A DNA stretch of 64,000 nucleotides from Pseudomonas sp. FP2335 (GCF_030687535.1 NZ_CP117437.1:5701501-5765500), one strand, 5' to 3'. Shown: positions 16,708 to 27,251, numbered from the stretch's first letter. Numbers and translations are program-made. The notes: generated by a model from the sequence alone, not told the origin.

Positions 16708-17846
16708 GAGCGCAGTACCACGCCGCTGTCGTCTTCCCACCACACGTAGACCTGGTCACCCCAGGTCGGACGCTGCCCACGGCGTTCGGCGTTGGCGACG
16801 AACGATTGCACCAGCTTGCCGCTCGGCAGTTCCACGTAGAACACCGAGTGGCCGCCGAGGTAGGCGATGTCGTGCACCTTGCCGCTGGACCAGTTGTGCT
16901 CGCAGGTCGGCATTTCGGAGGTGACCAGCAGCTTTTCCGGGCGGATGGCGTAGGTCACCGACTTGTCTTCCACCGCCGTGGCGATGCCGTAGCCCACGTA
17001 GATGTCGCGGTCCAGGTCCGGGCACTTGAGCACCGCGTGGCCTTCGGCGTCATCGACCACCTGGGTTTCGAAAATGTTGACGTTGCCGATGAACTCGCAC
17101 ACCAGGCGGCTGGTTGGCGTCTCGTAGATGTCGATCGGGCTGCCGATCTGGGCGATCCAGCCCAGGTGCATGATCGCGATGCGCTCGGCCATGGTCATGG
17201 CTTCTTCCTGGTCGTGGGTCACCATCACGCAGGTCACGCCAACGCGTTCGATGATTTCAACCAGTTCAAGCTGCATCTGCGAGCGCAGCTTCTTGTCGAG
17301 GGCGCCCATGGGCTCGTCGAGCAGCAGCAGTTTCGGGCGCTTGGCCAGGGAACGGGCCAGGGCCACACGCTGGCGCTGGCCACCGGACAGCTGGTGCGGC
17401 TTGCGCTTGGCGTACTGGCTCATCTGCACCAGCTTGAGCATCTCGGCCACGCGGGCGTCGATCTCGGCCTTGGGGATCTTGTCCTGTTGCAGGCCGAACG
17501 CGATGTTCTGCGCCACGGTCATGTGCGGGAACAAGGCGTAGGACTGGAACATCATGTTGATCGGCCGCTCGTAGGGCGGCATGTCGGTGATGTCCACACC
17601 GTCGAGGTAGATGCGACCTTCAGTCGGGCGCTCGAAACCTGCGAGCATGCGCAGCAAGGTGGACTTGCCCGAACCCGAACCGCCGAGCAGGGCGAAGATC
17701 TCGCCTTTCTTGATTTCCAGGGACACATCGTCCACGGCAATCGTCTCGTCGAACTTCTTCGTGACCCGGTCGATTTTGACCAGCACCTTCTTCGGTGTCT
17801 GGTCCCCTTCGAGGGCTTTCTTATAGGCGCCGGAGGCAACTGCCAT
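16704..17846 (-). CDS. spuF: Polyamine ABC transporter ATP-binding protein
   Basis: A 380-residue PotA/PotG-type ATPase. The nucleotide-binding domain shows Walker A GGSGSGKST, the signature LSGGQRQRVALARSLA, Walker B LLLLDEPMGALD and the switch histidine in MVTHDQEEA. The C-terminal third is a TOBE regulatory domain (IRPEKLLVTSE). It energises uptake by SpuG/SpuH. GGGAG stands 9 bases before the ATG. The gene overlaps spuG by 4 bases and follows spuE by about 65 bases. Confidence 0.94.
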   Translation of the reverse strand: MAVASGAYKKALEGDQTPKKVLVKIDRVTKKFDETIAVDDVSLEIKKGEIFALLGGSGSGKSTLLRMLAGFERPTEGRIYLDGVDITDMPPYERPINMMFQSYALFPHMTVAQNIAFGLQQDKIPKAEIDARVAEMLKLVQMSQYAKRKPHQLSGGQRQRVALARSLAKRPKLLLLDEPMGALDKKLRSQMQLELVEIIERVGVTCVMVTHDQEEAMTMAERIAIMHLGWIAQIGSPIDIYETPTSRLVCEFIGNVNIFETQVVDDAEGHAVLKCPDLDRDIYVGYGIATAVEDKSVTYAIRPEKLLVTSEMPTCEHNWSSGKVHDIAYLGGHSVFYVELPSGKLVQSFVANAERRGQRPTWGDQVYVWWEDDSGVVLRS

Positions 17847-17913
17847 TTACGAAACTCCCAAAAAAAAACGGTGCTGTTCGCTCTGTGCAAGCGAACCCTG
17901 GATAGTTTGAGCC

Positions 17914-19020
<1,107 letters not shown>

Positions 19021-19116
19021 TTAAATAGTTGGGCCTTGAAGTTGTTGCCCGGCAACAAAACCGGCGCGCAACTTACCCTCGATAAACCGATCCGGCAAAA
19101 CTTTCTGTCATTTAAT

Positions 19117-19153
19117 TTGTGGGAGGGGGCTCACTGCTTGGCCTCCTCCCACA
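19117..19153. repeat. Imperfect hairpin between spuD and spuE
   Basis: Arms TGTGGGAGGGGG and CCTCCTCCCACA form an imperfect stem that resembles a degraded REP. No T tract follows in the direction of transcription, so it is more likely an mRNA-stability element than a full terminator. Confidence 0.5.
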
Positions 19154-19164
19154 GGTTTCAAGGC

Positions 19165-20274
19165 TTACTTGCCGGACTTGATCTTGGTCCAGCTGCGTGT
19201 CATCTCACGCTGAGTAGCGGCTGGCAGGTCGGCAATCGCGTAGAGCTTGGCTTGCACGTCCGCTGGCGGGTAGATGCCCGGGTCGCTGGTGATGTCTTTA
19301 TCCACCAGGGCGGTGGCTTTCTCGTTACCGTTCGGGAAACGCACACTGTTGGTGATCGCCGCCATGACTTCCGGCTTGAGCAGGTAGTTCATGAACTTGT
19401 AGGCGGCGTCGACGTTTTCGGCATCTTTAGGGATGGCGACCATGTCGAAGAAGCTGCCAGCGCCTTCTTTCGGAATGTCGTAGGCCACCTTGACCTTGCC
19501 ACCGGCTTCAGCCGCGCGGGACTTGGCCTGTTGGATGTCACCCGAGTAGCCCACGGCCACGCAGATGTTGCCGTTGGCCAGGTCGGAAATGTACTTGGAC
19601 GAGTGGAAGTAGCCGATCGAAGGACGGATCTTGAGGAACAGGTCTTCGGCTTGCTTGAGGTCTGGCTTCTTCTGGCTGTCGGTCGGCAGACCGAGGTAAT
19701 GCAGGGCGATTGGCAACATTTCGGTTGGCGAATCGAGGAAGCTCACGCCGCAGCTCTTGAGCTTGGCGATGTTTTCAGGCTTGAGCAGCACGTCCCACGA
19801 ATCGATCTTGTCCACGCCCAGCGCAGCCTTGACCTTCTCCGGGTTGTAGCCGATGCCGATCGAGCCCCACATGTACGGGAAGGCATGCTTGTTGTCCGGG
19901 TCGCTGACCGACACGGCTTTAAGCAGGGATTTGTTCAGGTTGTCGTAGTTCACCAGTTTGGACTTGTCCAGTTCCTGGTAGACACCGGCCTTGATCTGCT
20001 TGGCGAGGAAGTTGTTCGACGGTACGACGATGTCATAACCGGACTTGCCTGCCAGCAACTTGGCTTCCAGGGTTTCGTTACTGTCGAAAACGTCATACAC
20101 CACTTTGATGCCCGACTCTTTCTCAAAGTTGGCGATGGTGTCCGGTGCAATGTAGTCGGACCAGTTGTAGACGTGCAGGACTTTATCGTCCGCCTGGGCC
20201 GCGCCCGCCATTGCGCCCATCAGGGACAAGGCGAGGAGGGTCTTGCCAGCGTTCTTCAAACCTAATGCCTTCAT
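19165..20274 (-). CDS. spuD: Periplasmic polyamine-binding protein
   Basis: A 369-residue PotF-type binding protein. The signal peptide is [28 protein letters not shown]. The ligand-pocket landmarks include [51 protein letters not shown] and [20 protein letters not shown]. Start MKALGLK has GGAG 11 bases upstream and gives a normal signal peptide; an in-frame ATG further upstream only adds a charged extension. It follows spuC by about 180 bases containing a strong hairpin. Confidence 0.92.
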   Translation of the reverse strand: MKALGLKNAGKTLLALSLMGAMAGAAQADDKVLHVYNWSDYIAPDTIANFEKESGIKVVYDVFDSNETLEAKLLAGKSGYDIVVPSNNFLAKQIKAGVYQELDKSKLVNYDNLNKSLLKAVSVSDPDNKHAFPYMWGSIGIGYNPEKVKAALGVDKIDSWDVLLKPENIAKLKSCGVSFLDSPTEMLPIALHYLGLPTDSQKKPDLKQAEDLFLKIRPSIGYFHSSKYISDLANGNICVAVGYSGDIQQAKSRAAEAGGKVKVAYDIPKEGAGSFFDMVAIPKDAENVDAAYKFMNYLLKPEVMAAITNSVRFPNGNEKATALVDKDITSDPGIYPPADVQAKLYAIADLPAATQREMTRSWTKIKSGK

Positions 20275-20408
20275 TTGGTGATGCTCCAATTTTTCTTTTT
20301 TGGGCCACGTTCTTACAAGGTTTTGCGACCCTTCCAAAGGGCGACAAAACAGGGCGACAGTCTGGCAAGTTCAGAGGCCGGCTTTCAACCAAAGCCTCAT
20401 CTATAACT

Positions 20409-20445
20409 GCTCAGCACGCAGCGCTCGAAAGCCTGCGTGCTGAGC
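20409..20445 (-). promoter_or_regulatory. Strong intercistronic hairpin between spuC and spuD
   Basis: Perfect 13-base arms GCTCAGCACGCAG and CTGCGTGCTGAGC enclose an 11-base loop. It starts a few bases after the spuC stop. There is no run of T after the stem on the transcribed strand, so partial termination or mRNA protection is more likely than full termination. Confidence 0.6.
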
Positions 20446-20452
20446 CTAGCAC

Positions 20453-21817
20453 TTAGCCCTGCAATGCCGCCAAAGTCAGGTCCAGGCAATGGCGAGCCTT
20501 GGTCACCAGCTCGTCGATCTCTGCCTTGCTGATCACCAGCGGCGGCGAAATGATCATGGTGTCGCCCACGGCGCGCATGATCAGGCCATTCTCGAAGCAG
20601 AACGTGCGGCAGATCATGCCCACACCCTTGCCTTCGTAGCGTTTGCGCGTGGCCTTGTCTTGCACCAGCTCAATCGCACCGAGCATGCCCACACCGCGAA
20701 CTTCACCCACCAACGGGTGATCTGCCAGTTCCCTCAGACGTTTCTGCAAATACGGTGCCGTTTCCTCGTGCACGCGGCTGACGATTTTTTCATCGCGCAT
20801 GATGCGGATGTTTTCCAGGGCCACCGCCGCTGCCACCGGGTGGCCGGAGTAGGTGAAACCGTGGTTGAAATCGCCGCCTTCGTTGAGCACGTCCACCACT
20901 TCATCGCGCACGATCAAGCCGCCCATGGGGATGTAACCCGAGGTCAGGCCCTTGGCGATGGTCATCATGTGTGGTTTCAGGCCGTAGAAATCGCTACCGA
21001 ACCACTCACCGGTACGGCCGAAACCGCAGATCACTTCGTCGGCCACAAACAGGATGTCGTACTTGGCGAGGATTTCCTTGATGCGCGGCCAGTAGGTCTC
21101 AGGCGGCACGATCACGCCGCCGGCGCCCTGGATCGGCTCGGCAATAAAGGCGCCCACGTTGTCCACGCCCAGTTCCAGGATCTTCTCTTCCAACTGGTTG
21201 GCGGCCCACACACCGAATTCTTCCGGGCTCATGTCGCCGCCTTCGCCAAACCAGTACGGCTGGGCGATATGGACGATACCCGGGATCGGCAAGTCGCCCT
21301 GCTCGTGCATATAGGTCATGCCGCCCAGGCTGGCGCCGGCTACGGTGGAACCGTGGTAGCCATTCTTGCGGCTGATGATGGTTTTTTTGTTCGGCTGGCC
21401 CTTGATCGCCCAGTAGTGGCGGACCATGCGCAACATGGTGTCGTTGCCTTCGGAGCCCGAACCCGTGAAGAACACGTGGTTCATGCCGGCGGGCGCGATG
21501 TCGGAAATGGCCTTCGCCAGTTCCAGCACCGGCGGGTGAGCGGTCTGGAAGAACAGGTTGTAGTACGGCAGTTCTTTCATCTGCTTGGCGGCGGCGTCAG
21601 CCAGTTCATCGCGACCGTATCCGATCGCCACGCACCACAGGCCGGCCATGCCGTCGAGGATCTTGTTGCCTTCGCTGTCCCACAGGTAAACGCCGTGGGC
21701 TTTGGTGATGATCCGTGGGCCTTTCTCTTTCAATTGCTTGAAGTCACTGAACGGCGCCAAGTGATGCTCACTGCTCAAGGCTTGCCATTCACGGGTTTGC
21801 GGGTTGTTGCTGGACAT
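20453..21817 (-). CDS. spuC: Polyamine:pyruvate aminotransferase
   Basis: A 454-residue class-III PLP aminotransferase. The cofactor site is visible: GSGSEGNDTMLRMVR, the aspartate in LFVADEVICGFGRTG, and Lys289 in TIAKGLTSGYIPMGG. The substrate-region sequence GLWCVAIGYGR is typical of putrescine/spermidine:pyruvate aminotransferases. It converts putrescine and related diamines to aminoaldehydes. It lies between the gamma-glutamylpolyamine synthetase gene (58-base gap) and the binding-protein genes, as in the PAO1 spu cluster. Confidence 0.94.
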   Translation of the reverse strand: MSSNNPQTREWQALSSEHHLAPFSDFKQLKEKGPRIITKAHGVYLWDSEGNKILDGMAGLWCVAIGYGRDELADAAAKQMKELPYYNLFFQTAHPPVLELAKAISDIAPAGMNHVFFTGSGSEGNDTMLRMVRHYWAIKGQPNKKTIISRKNGYHGSTVAGASLGGMTYMHEQGDLPIPGIVHIAQPYWFGEGGDMSPEEFGVWAANQLEEKILELGVDNVGAFIAEPIQGAGGVIVPPETYWPRIKEILAKYDILFVADEVICGFGRTGEWFGSDFYGLKPHMMTIAKGLTSGYIPMGGLIVRDEVVDVLNEGGDFNHGFTYSGHPVAAAVALENIRIMRDEKIVSRVHEETAPYLQKRLRELADHPLVGEVRGVGMLGAIELVQDKATRKRYEGKGVGMICRTFCFENGLIMRAVGDTMIISPPLVISKAEIDELVTKARHCLDLTLAALQG

Positions 21818-21875
21818 ACCAATCTCCTAGACTTTTCAGTGAAGGGCGCGCGGGTTACCCCGTGCGCCCGGCGCA

Positions 21876-23234
21876 TCAGACGGCGAAGAGCAGGAATTCC
21901 CGCTCCCACGAACTGATCACGCGCTTGAAGTTTTCATGCTCGGCCCGCTTGACCGCGACGTAGCCTGTGATGAATTTCTGACCCAGGTATTTCTCGATGG
22001 TCTTGCTGTTTTCCATGCGCTCCAGGGCGTCTTCGATGGTCAACGGCAGGCGCAGGTTGCGTCGCTCGTAACCACGGCCGACCACAGGTGCGCTCGGGTT
22101 ATGGCCTTCGACCATGCCGATGTAGCCGCACAGCAGGCTGGCGGCAATCGCCAGGTACGGGTTGGCGTCGGCGCCCGGCAGGCGGTTTTCCACACGACGG
22201 TTCTGCGGGCCGGCATCCGGTACGCGCAGGCCGACGGTGCGGTTTTCTTCACCCCATTCCACGTTGACCGGCGCCGACGTGTCGGGCAGGAAGCGGCGGA
22301 ACGAGTTCACGTTGGGGGCGAACAGCGGCAGCAATTCGGGGATGAATTTCTGCAGGCCGCCAATGTGGTTGAGGAACAGCTGGCTCATGGTCCCGTCTTC
22401 ATTGGAGAAGACGTTCTTGCCAGTGGCGATGTCGATGATGCTCTGGTGCAGGTGCATCGCACTGCCGGGCTCGCCGGTCATGGGCTTGGCCATGAAGGTG
22501 GCGGCCACGTCGTGCTTGAGTGCGGCTTCACGCATGGTGCGCTTGAACACCAGGATCTGGTCGGCCAGGGACAGCGCGTCGCCGTGACGGAAGTTGATTT
22601 CCATCTGCGCGGTGCCGTCTTCGTGGATCAGGGTGTCGAGGTCCAGTTCCTGCAGTTCGCACCAGTCGTAGACGTCTTCGAACAACGGGTCGAATTCGTT
22701 GGCCGCTTCTATAGAGAAGGACTGGCGACCGGTCTCCGGGCGACCGGAACGGCCGATCGGCGGTTGCAGCGGGAAGTCGGGGTCTTCGCAGCGCTTGGTC
22801 AGGTAGAACTCCATTTCCGGTGCCACGATGGGCTGCCAACCTTTGTCGGCGTAGAGCTGGAGGACTTTCTTGAGCACGTTGCGCGGCGACAGCTCGATCG
22901 GGTTGCCTTGCTTGTCGTAGGTGTCGTGAATCACCTGCGCGGTCGGCTCGATGGCCCAGGGCACCAGGTAGACGGCGTTCTGGTCGGGGCGGCAGATCAT
23001 GTCGATGTCGGCCGGGTCGAGCAATTCGTAATAGATGTCGTCTTCGACATAGTCGCCGGTCACGGTCTGCAACAAAACACTCTCGGGCAGGCGCATGCCT
23101 TTTTCGGCGATGAACTTGTTGGTCGGCGAGATCTTGCCCCGGGTGATGCCGGTCAGGTCGCCAATCATGCATTCGACTTCTGTGATCTTGTGGTCTTTCA
23201 ACCAATCGGTGAGCTGGTCGAGGTTGTTACTCAT
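21876..23234 (-). CDS. spuB: Gamma-glutamylpolyamine synthetase (glutamine synthetase-like)
   Basis: A 452-residue glutamine synthetase-fold enzyme of the PuuA type, which ligates glutamate to a polyamine amine group at the cost of ATP. Motifs include EVECMIGDLTGITRGK, APEMEFYL, the metal/ATP segments HEDGTAQMEINF and GSAMHLHQSI, and PGADANPYLAIAASL. It is not GlnA: the length and the N-terminus belong to the PuuA/SpuB branch, and a paralogue (spuI) is divergent. Start MSNNLDQLTDWL has AGAGG upstream; the ORF is open 40 codons further but without family similarity. Confidence 0.92.
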   Translation of the reverse strand: MSNNLDQLTDWLKDHKITEVECMIGDLTGITRGKISPTNKFIAEKGMRLPESVLLQTVTGDYVEDDIYYELLDPADIDMICRPDQNAVYLVPWAIEPTAQVIHDTYDKQGNPIELSPRNVLKKVLQLYADKGWQPIVAPEMEFYLTKRCEDPDFPLQPPIGRSGRPETGRQSFSIEAANEFDPLFEDVYDWCELQELDLDTLIHEDGTAQMEINFRHGDALSLADQILVFKRTMREAALKHDVAATFMAKPMTGEPGSAMHLHQSIIDIATGKNVFSNEDGTMSQLFLNHIGGLQKFIPELLPLFAPNVNSFRRFLPDTSAPVNVEWGEENRTVGLRVPDAGPQNRRVENRLPGADANPYLAIAASLLCGYIGMVEGHNPSAPVVGRGYERRNLRLPLTIEDALERMENSKTIEKYLGQKFITGYVAVKRAEHENFKRVISSWEREFLLFAV

Positions 23235-23842
23235 AAATGCCTCTGGGCTGGGTTTCCTGGCATCCATTAAAGGCCAGGCGTTGGTTGACGCAGCATCCGC
23301 GTCGTCTTTTCGTTCCGGATAGGAGCTTACCTGCCATTTGTGGTGGTGTTGCATTCCTAAAGCAAAAGCCGTGCAGAATCATGAGCGGCACCTTGGCAGG
23401 CGCGCTTCTTGAGACAGGCATTGGAGTCGCGAGGCGGTAAAGACGCAGGCGGTTGAACCGTCAAGAATATTGACCGGAACCCCCACACGGGCAAAGGAAG
23501 AATGAGCGATGGAACTGGCCTGCCTGAAGCAGGCAGAGACGCCGGTTGGAGACAGGCGACGCATGAAACACCCCGGTATTATTGCTGTTATGGGTTTGAA
23601 TCGAGCTTAGCCTTGTTCATTTTTTTACACAACTCCCCCGTAAAAAATACAACACGGCCCGCTCAAGCCCGCGAGTCCCACACCATTCAAAGCGGAAAAA
23701 TCGCCCCAAAAAGCCCCAAAAAAGCCATTGCAGCGCTTTTTTAGGGCAAAAAAGGCCTCGCTTGACTTCGGCATGCCGTTCGGGTTGACTGAAACCAGAA
23801 AAGATCAATGATTGATATTTTTAACAACAAAGGTGTTGCATC
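23235..23842. other. 608-base divergent intergenic region spuB-spuI
   Basis: No convincing gene is present on either strand. The left half has local hairpins such as GCCTGC/GCAGGC near 23518-23534; the right half has several A/T tracts and repeated CCCAAAAA-type segments (23700-23760). In P. aeruginosa a gene for a glutamine amidotransferase-like protein (spuA) lies between these two genes; no trace of it was recognised here. The region should hold both promoters. Confidence 0.6.
23785..23812 (+). promoter_or_regulatory. Possible spuI promoter
   Basis: TTGACT (23785-23790) and AATGAT (23807-23812) are spaced by 16 bases and end 30 bases before the spuI ATG. The -10 matches consensus at only four of six positions, so this is tentative. 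Confidence 0.3.
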
Positions 23843-25219
23843 ATGTCGGTACCCCCGCGTGCCGTTCAGCTTAACGAAGCGAACGCGTTCCTTAAGGATC
23901 ATCCTGAGGTTCTGTACGTAGACCTTCTAATTGCGGATATGAATGGTGTGGTGCGCGGCAAGCGCATCGAACGCACCAGCCTCCACAAGGTTTACGAGAA
24001 GGGCATTAACCTGCCTGCCTCTTTATTTGCCCTGGATATCAACGGCTCGACGGTGGAAAGCACCGGCCTGGGCCTGGACATCGGTGATGCTGACCGAATC
24101 TGTTATCCGATCCCCGACACCCTGTGCAATGAGCCCTGGCAAAAGCGCCCAACCGCGCAACTGCTGATGACCATGCACGAACTCGAAGGTGAACCTTTCT
24201 TCGCCGACCCGCGCGAAGTGCTCCGCCAAGTTGTAAGCAAATTCGACGACCTCGGTCTGACCATCTGCGCCGCCTTCGAGCTTGAGTTCTACCTGATCGA
24301 CCAGGAGAACGTGAACGGCCGCCCACAACCGCCCCGCTCGCCGATCTCCGGCAAACGCCCGCACTCGACACAGGTCTACCTGATCGACGACCTCGACGAA
24401 TACGTCGACTGCCTCCAGGACATCCTGGAAGGTGCCAAGGAGCAAGGCATCCCGGCCGACGCCATCGTCAAGGAAAGTGCCCCGGCGCAGTTCGAAGTGA
24501 ACCTGCACCACGTCGCCGACCCGATCAAGGCATGCGACTACGCGGTACTGCTCAAGCGCCTGATCAAGAACATCGCCTACGACCATGAAATGGACACCAC
24601 CTTCATGGCCAAGCCTTACCCAGGCCAGGCAGGCAACGGGCTGCACGTGCACATCTCCATTCTGGACAAGGACGGCAAGAACATCTTTGCCAGCGAGGAT
24701 CCCGAGCAGAACGCCGCATTGCGTCACGCAATCGGCGGTGTGCTGGAGACCCTGCCCGCCCAAATGGCGTTCCTGTGCCCCAACGTCAACTCCTACCGTC
24801 GTTTCGGCGCACAGTTCTATGTGCCGAACTCGCCGTGCTGGGGCCTGGACAACCGCACCGTGGCGATTCGCGTACCGACCGGCTCGTCCGACGCCGTACG
24901 TATCGAACACCGCGTGGCCGGCGCCGACGCCAACCCGTACCTGCTGATGGCCTCGGTCCTGGCAGGCGTGCACCACGGTCTGACCAACAAGATCGAACCG
25001 GGCGCACCAGTGGAAGGCAACAGCTACGAGCAAAACGAGCAGAGCCTGCCGAACAACCTGCGTGATGCCCTGCGCGAGCTGGACGACAGCGAGGTGATGG
25101 CCAAGTACATCGATCCTAAATACATCGATATCTTCGTCGCCTGTAAGGAAAGTGAGCTGGAGGAGTTTGAGCACTCCATCTCCGACCTTGAGTACAACTG
25201 GTACCTGCATACCGTCTAA
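23843..25219 (+). CDS. spuI: Gamma-glutamylpolyamine synthetase (glutamine synthetase-like)
   Basis: A 458-residue PuuA-type enzyme with glutamine synthetase fold. Landmarks are YVDLLIADMNGVVRGKRIERT, AAFELEFYLIDQEN, SAPAQFEVNLHHV, the ATP/metal stretch GNGLHVHISILDKDGKN, and AGADANPYLLMASVLAG. It is divergent from spuB, with which it shares the fold but clearly not the same sequence, suggesting different polyamine or amine substrates. The symbol follows the P. aeruginosa gene next to the spu cluster. A clear terminator follows. Confidence 0.88.
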   Translation: MSVPPRAVQLNEANAFLKDHPEVLYVDLLIADMNGVVRGKRIERTSLHKVYEKGINLPASLFALDINGSTVESTGLGLDIGDADRICYPIPDTLCNEPWQKRPTAQLLMTMHELEGEPFFADPREVLRQVVSKFDDLGLTICAAFELEFYLIDQENVNGRPQPPRSPISGKRPHSTQVYLIDDLDEYVDCLQDILEGAKEQGIPADAIVKESAPAQFEVNLHHVADPIKACDYAVLLKRLIKNIAYDHEMDTTFMAKPYPGQAGNGLHVHISILDKDGKNIFASEDPEQNAALRHAIGGVLETLPAQMAFLCPNVNSYRRFGAQFYVPNSPCWGLDNRTVAIRVPTGSSDAVRIEHRVAGADANPYLLMASVLAGVHHGLTNKIEPGAPVEGNSYEQNEQSLPNNLRDALRELDDSEVMAKYIDPKYIDIFVACKESELEEFEHSISDLEYNWYLHTV

Positions 25220-25238
25220 CCGGCGGCTGCATAAAAAG

Positions 25239-25272
25239 AACGCCACAGGCTTTTGGTCTGTGGCGTTTTTTT
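25239..25272 (+). terminator. Rho-independent terminator after spuI
   Basis: Arms AACGCCACAG and CTGTGGCGTT around a nine-base loop are followed by a run of seven T. Confidence 0.92.
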
Positions 25273-25302
25273 ATGGGTTTAATTCGGGAAACCGAGGTGG
25301 CC

Positions 25303-25393
25303 TCATCGCAGGCAAGCCAGCTCCCACAGTTGACTGCATTCCAAAGCTGGAACTCGGGCAACTGTGGGAGCTGGCTTGCCTGCGATGGCGGCC
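25303..25393. repeat. REPIN, class 2 (outward orientation)
   Basis: The second REP type in the opposite orientation to the other pairs: GCAGGCAAGCCAGCTCCCAC at the left and its reverse complement at the right. It lies just before the TetR gene. Confidence 0.87.
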
Positions 25394-25450
25394 TTGAAGA
25401 CAACACAGTTTCCTGCTCATACAATGCCCGCTGCCTTGTAGGAGACTTCC

Positions 25451-26080
25451 ATGCCCCCCCGCCCCGCCGCCCCTCGCAAACCCCGCGCCCGTAGCCAGGC
25501 CCGGATCGACGCGATCCTAGACGCCGCCCGCACCTTGCTGGCCGCCGAAGGGGTGGCCGGTTTGTCGATCTATAGCGTGGCCGAGCGCGCGCAGATCCCG
25601 CCATCGTCGGTGTACCACTTTTTCGCCAGCGTACCGGCGCTGCTGGAAGCGTTGACAGCGGATGTGCACGCGGCCTTCCGTGCAGCAATCCAGGCGCCCA
25701 TCGAGCATGAATCACTCAAGCACTGGCGGGACCTGTCCTACATCGTTGAACAGCGCATGCTGACCATCTATGAGCACGACGCCGCCGCACGCCAGTTGAT
25801 CCTGGCGCAGCACGGGCTGACCGAAGTGACCCAGGCCGACCGTCAGCATGACTTGGAATTGGGCGACTTGATGCTCGCGGTGTTCAACCGCCACTTCGAA
25901 GTGCCGACCTTGCCCAAAGACGTGGATGTGTTTGCGCTGGCACTGGAACTGAGCGACCGCGTGTATGCACGCTCGATGCATCAGCATGGGCTGATCACGC
26001 CGCGCATGGCGGAGGAAGGGATGCGGGTGTTTGATGCGTATGTGGGGCTGTATTTGCCGGCCTACCTGCCCAAGCGTTGA
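25451..26080 (+). CDS. TetR/AcrR-family transcriptional regulator
   Basis: A 209-residue regulator with an N-terminal TetR DNA-binding domain (ARIDAILDAARTLLAAEGVAGLSIYSVAERAQIPPSSVYHFFASVPALLEAL, of which the last part is the recognition helix region) after a proline/arginine-rich arm MPPRPAAPRKPRARS. The ligand-binding half shows no recognisable specificity. AGGAG precedes the ATG by about 7 bases. It stands alone between two REPINs; the flanking spuI and ssu genes are possible but unproven targets. Confidence 0.9.
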   Translation: MPPRPAAPRKPRARSQARIDAILDAARTLLAAEGVAGLSIYSVAERAQIPPSSVYHFFASVPALLEALTADVHAAFRAAIQAPIEHESLKHWRDLSYIVEQRMLTIYEHDAAARQLILAQHGLTEVTQADRQHDLELGDLMLAVFNRHFEVPTLPKDVDVFALALELSDRVYARSMHQHGLITPRMAEEGMRVFDAYVGLYLPAYLPKR

Positions 26081-26107
26081 GTCTTGTGGTGGTTGGGCGG
26101 GCCCCTT

Positions 26108-26184
26108 CGCAGGCAAGCCAGCTCCCACATTTGACGGTGTTTGCAAATCAAAATGGGGGAGCTGGCTTGCCTGCGATGGCGGCC
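26108..26184. repeat. REPIN, class 2 (outward orientation)
   Basis: CGCAGGCAAGCCAGCTCCCA on the left and its inverted, slightly altered copy (GGGGGAGCTGGCTTGCCTGC) on the right, between convergent TetR and ssuF genes. Confidence 0.87.
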
Positions 26185-26200
26185 TCAGGAACGCTGCCAA

Positions 26201-26416
26201 TCACAACTTGGCAATCGACACCTCAGTCGACTTAACAAAGGCAATCACCTCACTGCCAATCACCAGTTCCAGCTCCTTGACCGAGCGGGTGGTGATCACG
26301 GAAGTGACGATGCCGGACGCGGTCTGCACGTCGATTTCCGACAGCACGTCGCCTACGACGATTTCCTTGATGGTGCCTTTGAACTGGTTGCGCACGTTGA
26401 TGGCTTTAATAGTCAT
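26201..26416 (-). CDS. ssuF: Molybdopterin-binding (Mop/TOBE) protein, SsuF
   Basis: A 71-residue single-domain molbindin: the whole protein is one Mop/TOBE domain (MTIKAINVRNQFKGTIKEIV, VTSVITTRSVKELEL, GSEVIAFVKSTEVSIAK). Such domains oligomerise and bind molybdate or similar oxyanions. It is the last gene of the ssu operon, as in P. putida and P. aeruginosa, where SsuF is needed for growth on some sulfur sources but has an unclear role. The start is fixed by the domain edge and an AGAGAG site upstream. Confidence 0.92.
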   Translation of the reverse strand: MTIKAINVRNQFKGTIKEIVVGDVLSEIDVQTASGIVTSVITTRSVKELELVIGSEVIAFVKSTEVSIAKL

Positions 26417-26444
26417 GGAGTTCTCTCTTCGTGGGACGCGTGAG

Positions 26445-27251
26445 TTATTGAGCCCAACGCAATTGCGTAGGCAGCGGTGAAACAGGTTCGGGTTCTGGCG
26501 GCGTGCCGGGCAGCGACAGCACACGGTTGAGCACTTCGGCTTCCAGCGCCGCCAGGCGATGGGAACCCCGGGCGCGCGGGCGTGGCAGGTCGACGATCAG
26601 GTCCAGGCCAATTTCGCCGTCTTCGATCAAAATCACCCGGTCGGCAATCGCCACGGCTTCGCTCACGTCGTGGGTCACCAACAACACGGTAAAGCCGTGC
26701 TTGCGCCAGAGGTTTTCGATCAGTTGCTGCATCTCGATACGGGTCAGTGCATCCAGTGCGCCCAACGGTTCGTCGAGCAGCAACAGGCGCGGCTGGTGGA
26801 TCAAGGCGCGCGCCAGGGCCACCCGTTGTTTCTGGCCGCCGGACAGGGCCGCCGGCCATTCATTCGCACGCTCGGCCAGGCCGACCGCTTCCAGGGCTTC
26901 CAACGCTTTGGGGCGCCAGTTGCCCTTGAGGCCCAGGCCCACGTTGTCGATGATCTTTTTCCACGGCAGCAGGCGTGCTTCCTGGAACATCAGCCGCGTG
27001 TCTTCAATCGCCTCGCTCAACGGCGCGGAACCAGCCAACAGCTCACCGCTGCTGGCCTTGTCCAGGCCGGCGAGCAGGCGCAGCAGGGTACTTTTTCCGC
27101 AACCGCTGCGACCGACCACCGCTACGAATTGACCGGCCGGAATATGCAGGTCGATGTCCTTGAGCACTTCCCGCGCACCAAAGGCCTTGCGCAGCTTGCG
27201 CACAGCCAGCGGGATCCCCTTGAGCAGGCGCGGAGGTTGTTGAGCAGTCAT
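26445..27251 (-). CDS. ssuB: Aliphatic sulfonate ABC transporter ATP-binding protein
   Basis: A 268-residue ATPase. Walker A is GRSGCGKST, the signature [16 protein letters not shown], Walker [13 protein letters not shown], and the switch histidine lies in [12 protein letters not shown]. The tight layout without a C-terminal TOBE domain is typical of nitrate/sulfonate/taurine importers. It overlaps the upstream permease gene by 4 bases (ATGA) and precedes ssuF by 28 bases. Confidence 0.95.
   Translation of the reverse strand: MTAQQPPRLLKGIPLAVRKLRKAFGAREVLKDIDLHIPAGQFVAVVGRSGCGKSTLLRLLAGLDKASSGELLAGSAPLSEAIEDTRLMFQEARLLPWKKIIDNVGLGLKGNWRPKALEALEAVGLAERANEWPAALSGGQKQRVALARALIHQPRLLLLDEPLGALDALTRIEMQQLIENLWRKHGFTVLLVTHDVSEAVAIADRVILIEDGEIGLDLIVDLPRPRARGSHRLAALEAEVLNRVLSLPGTPPEPEPVSPLPTQLRWAQ

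Noticed and set aside
21876..25219. Housekeeping glutamine synthetase (glnA)
   Set aside because: Both proteins belong to the PuuA/SpuB branch by N-terminus and length, and they sit in the polyamine cluster.
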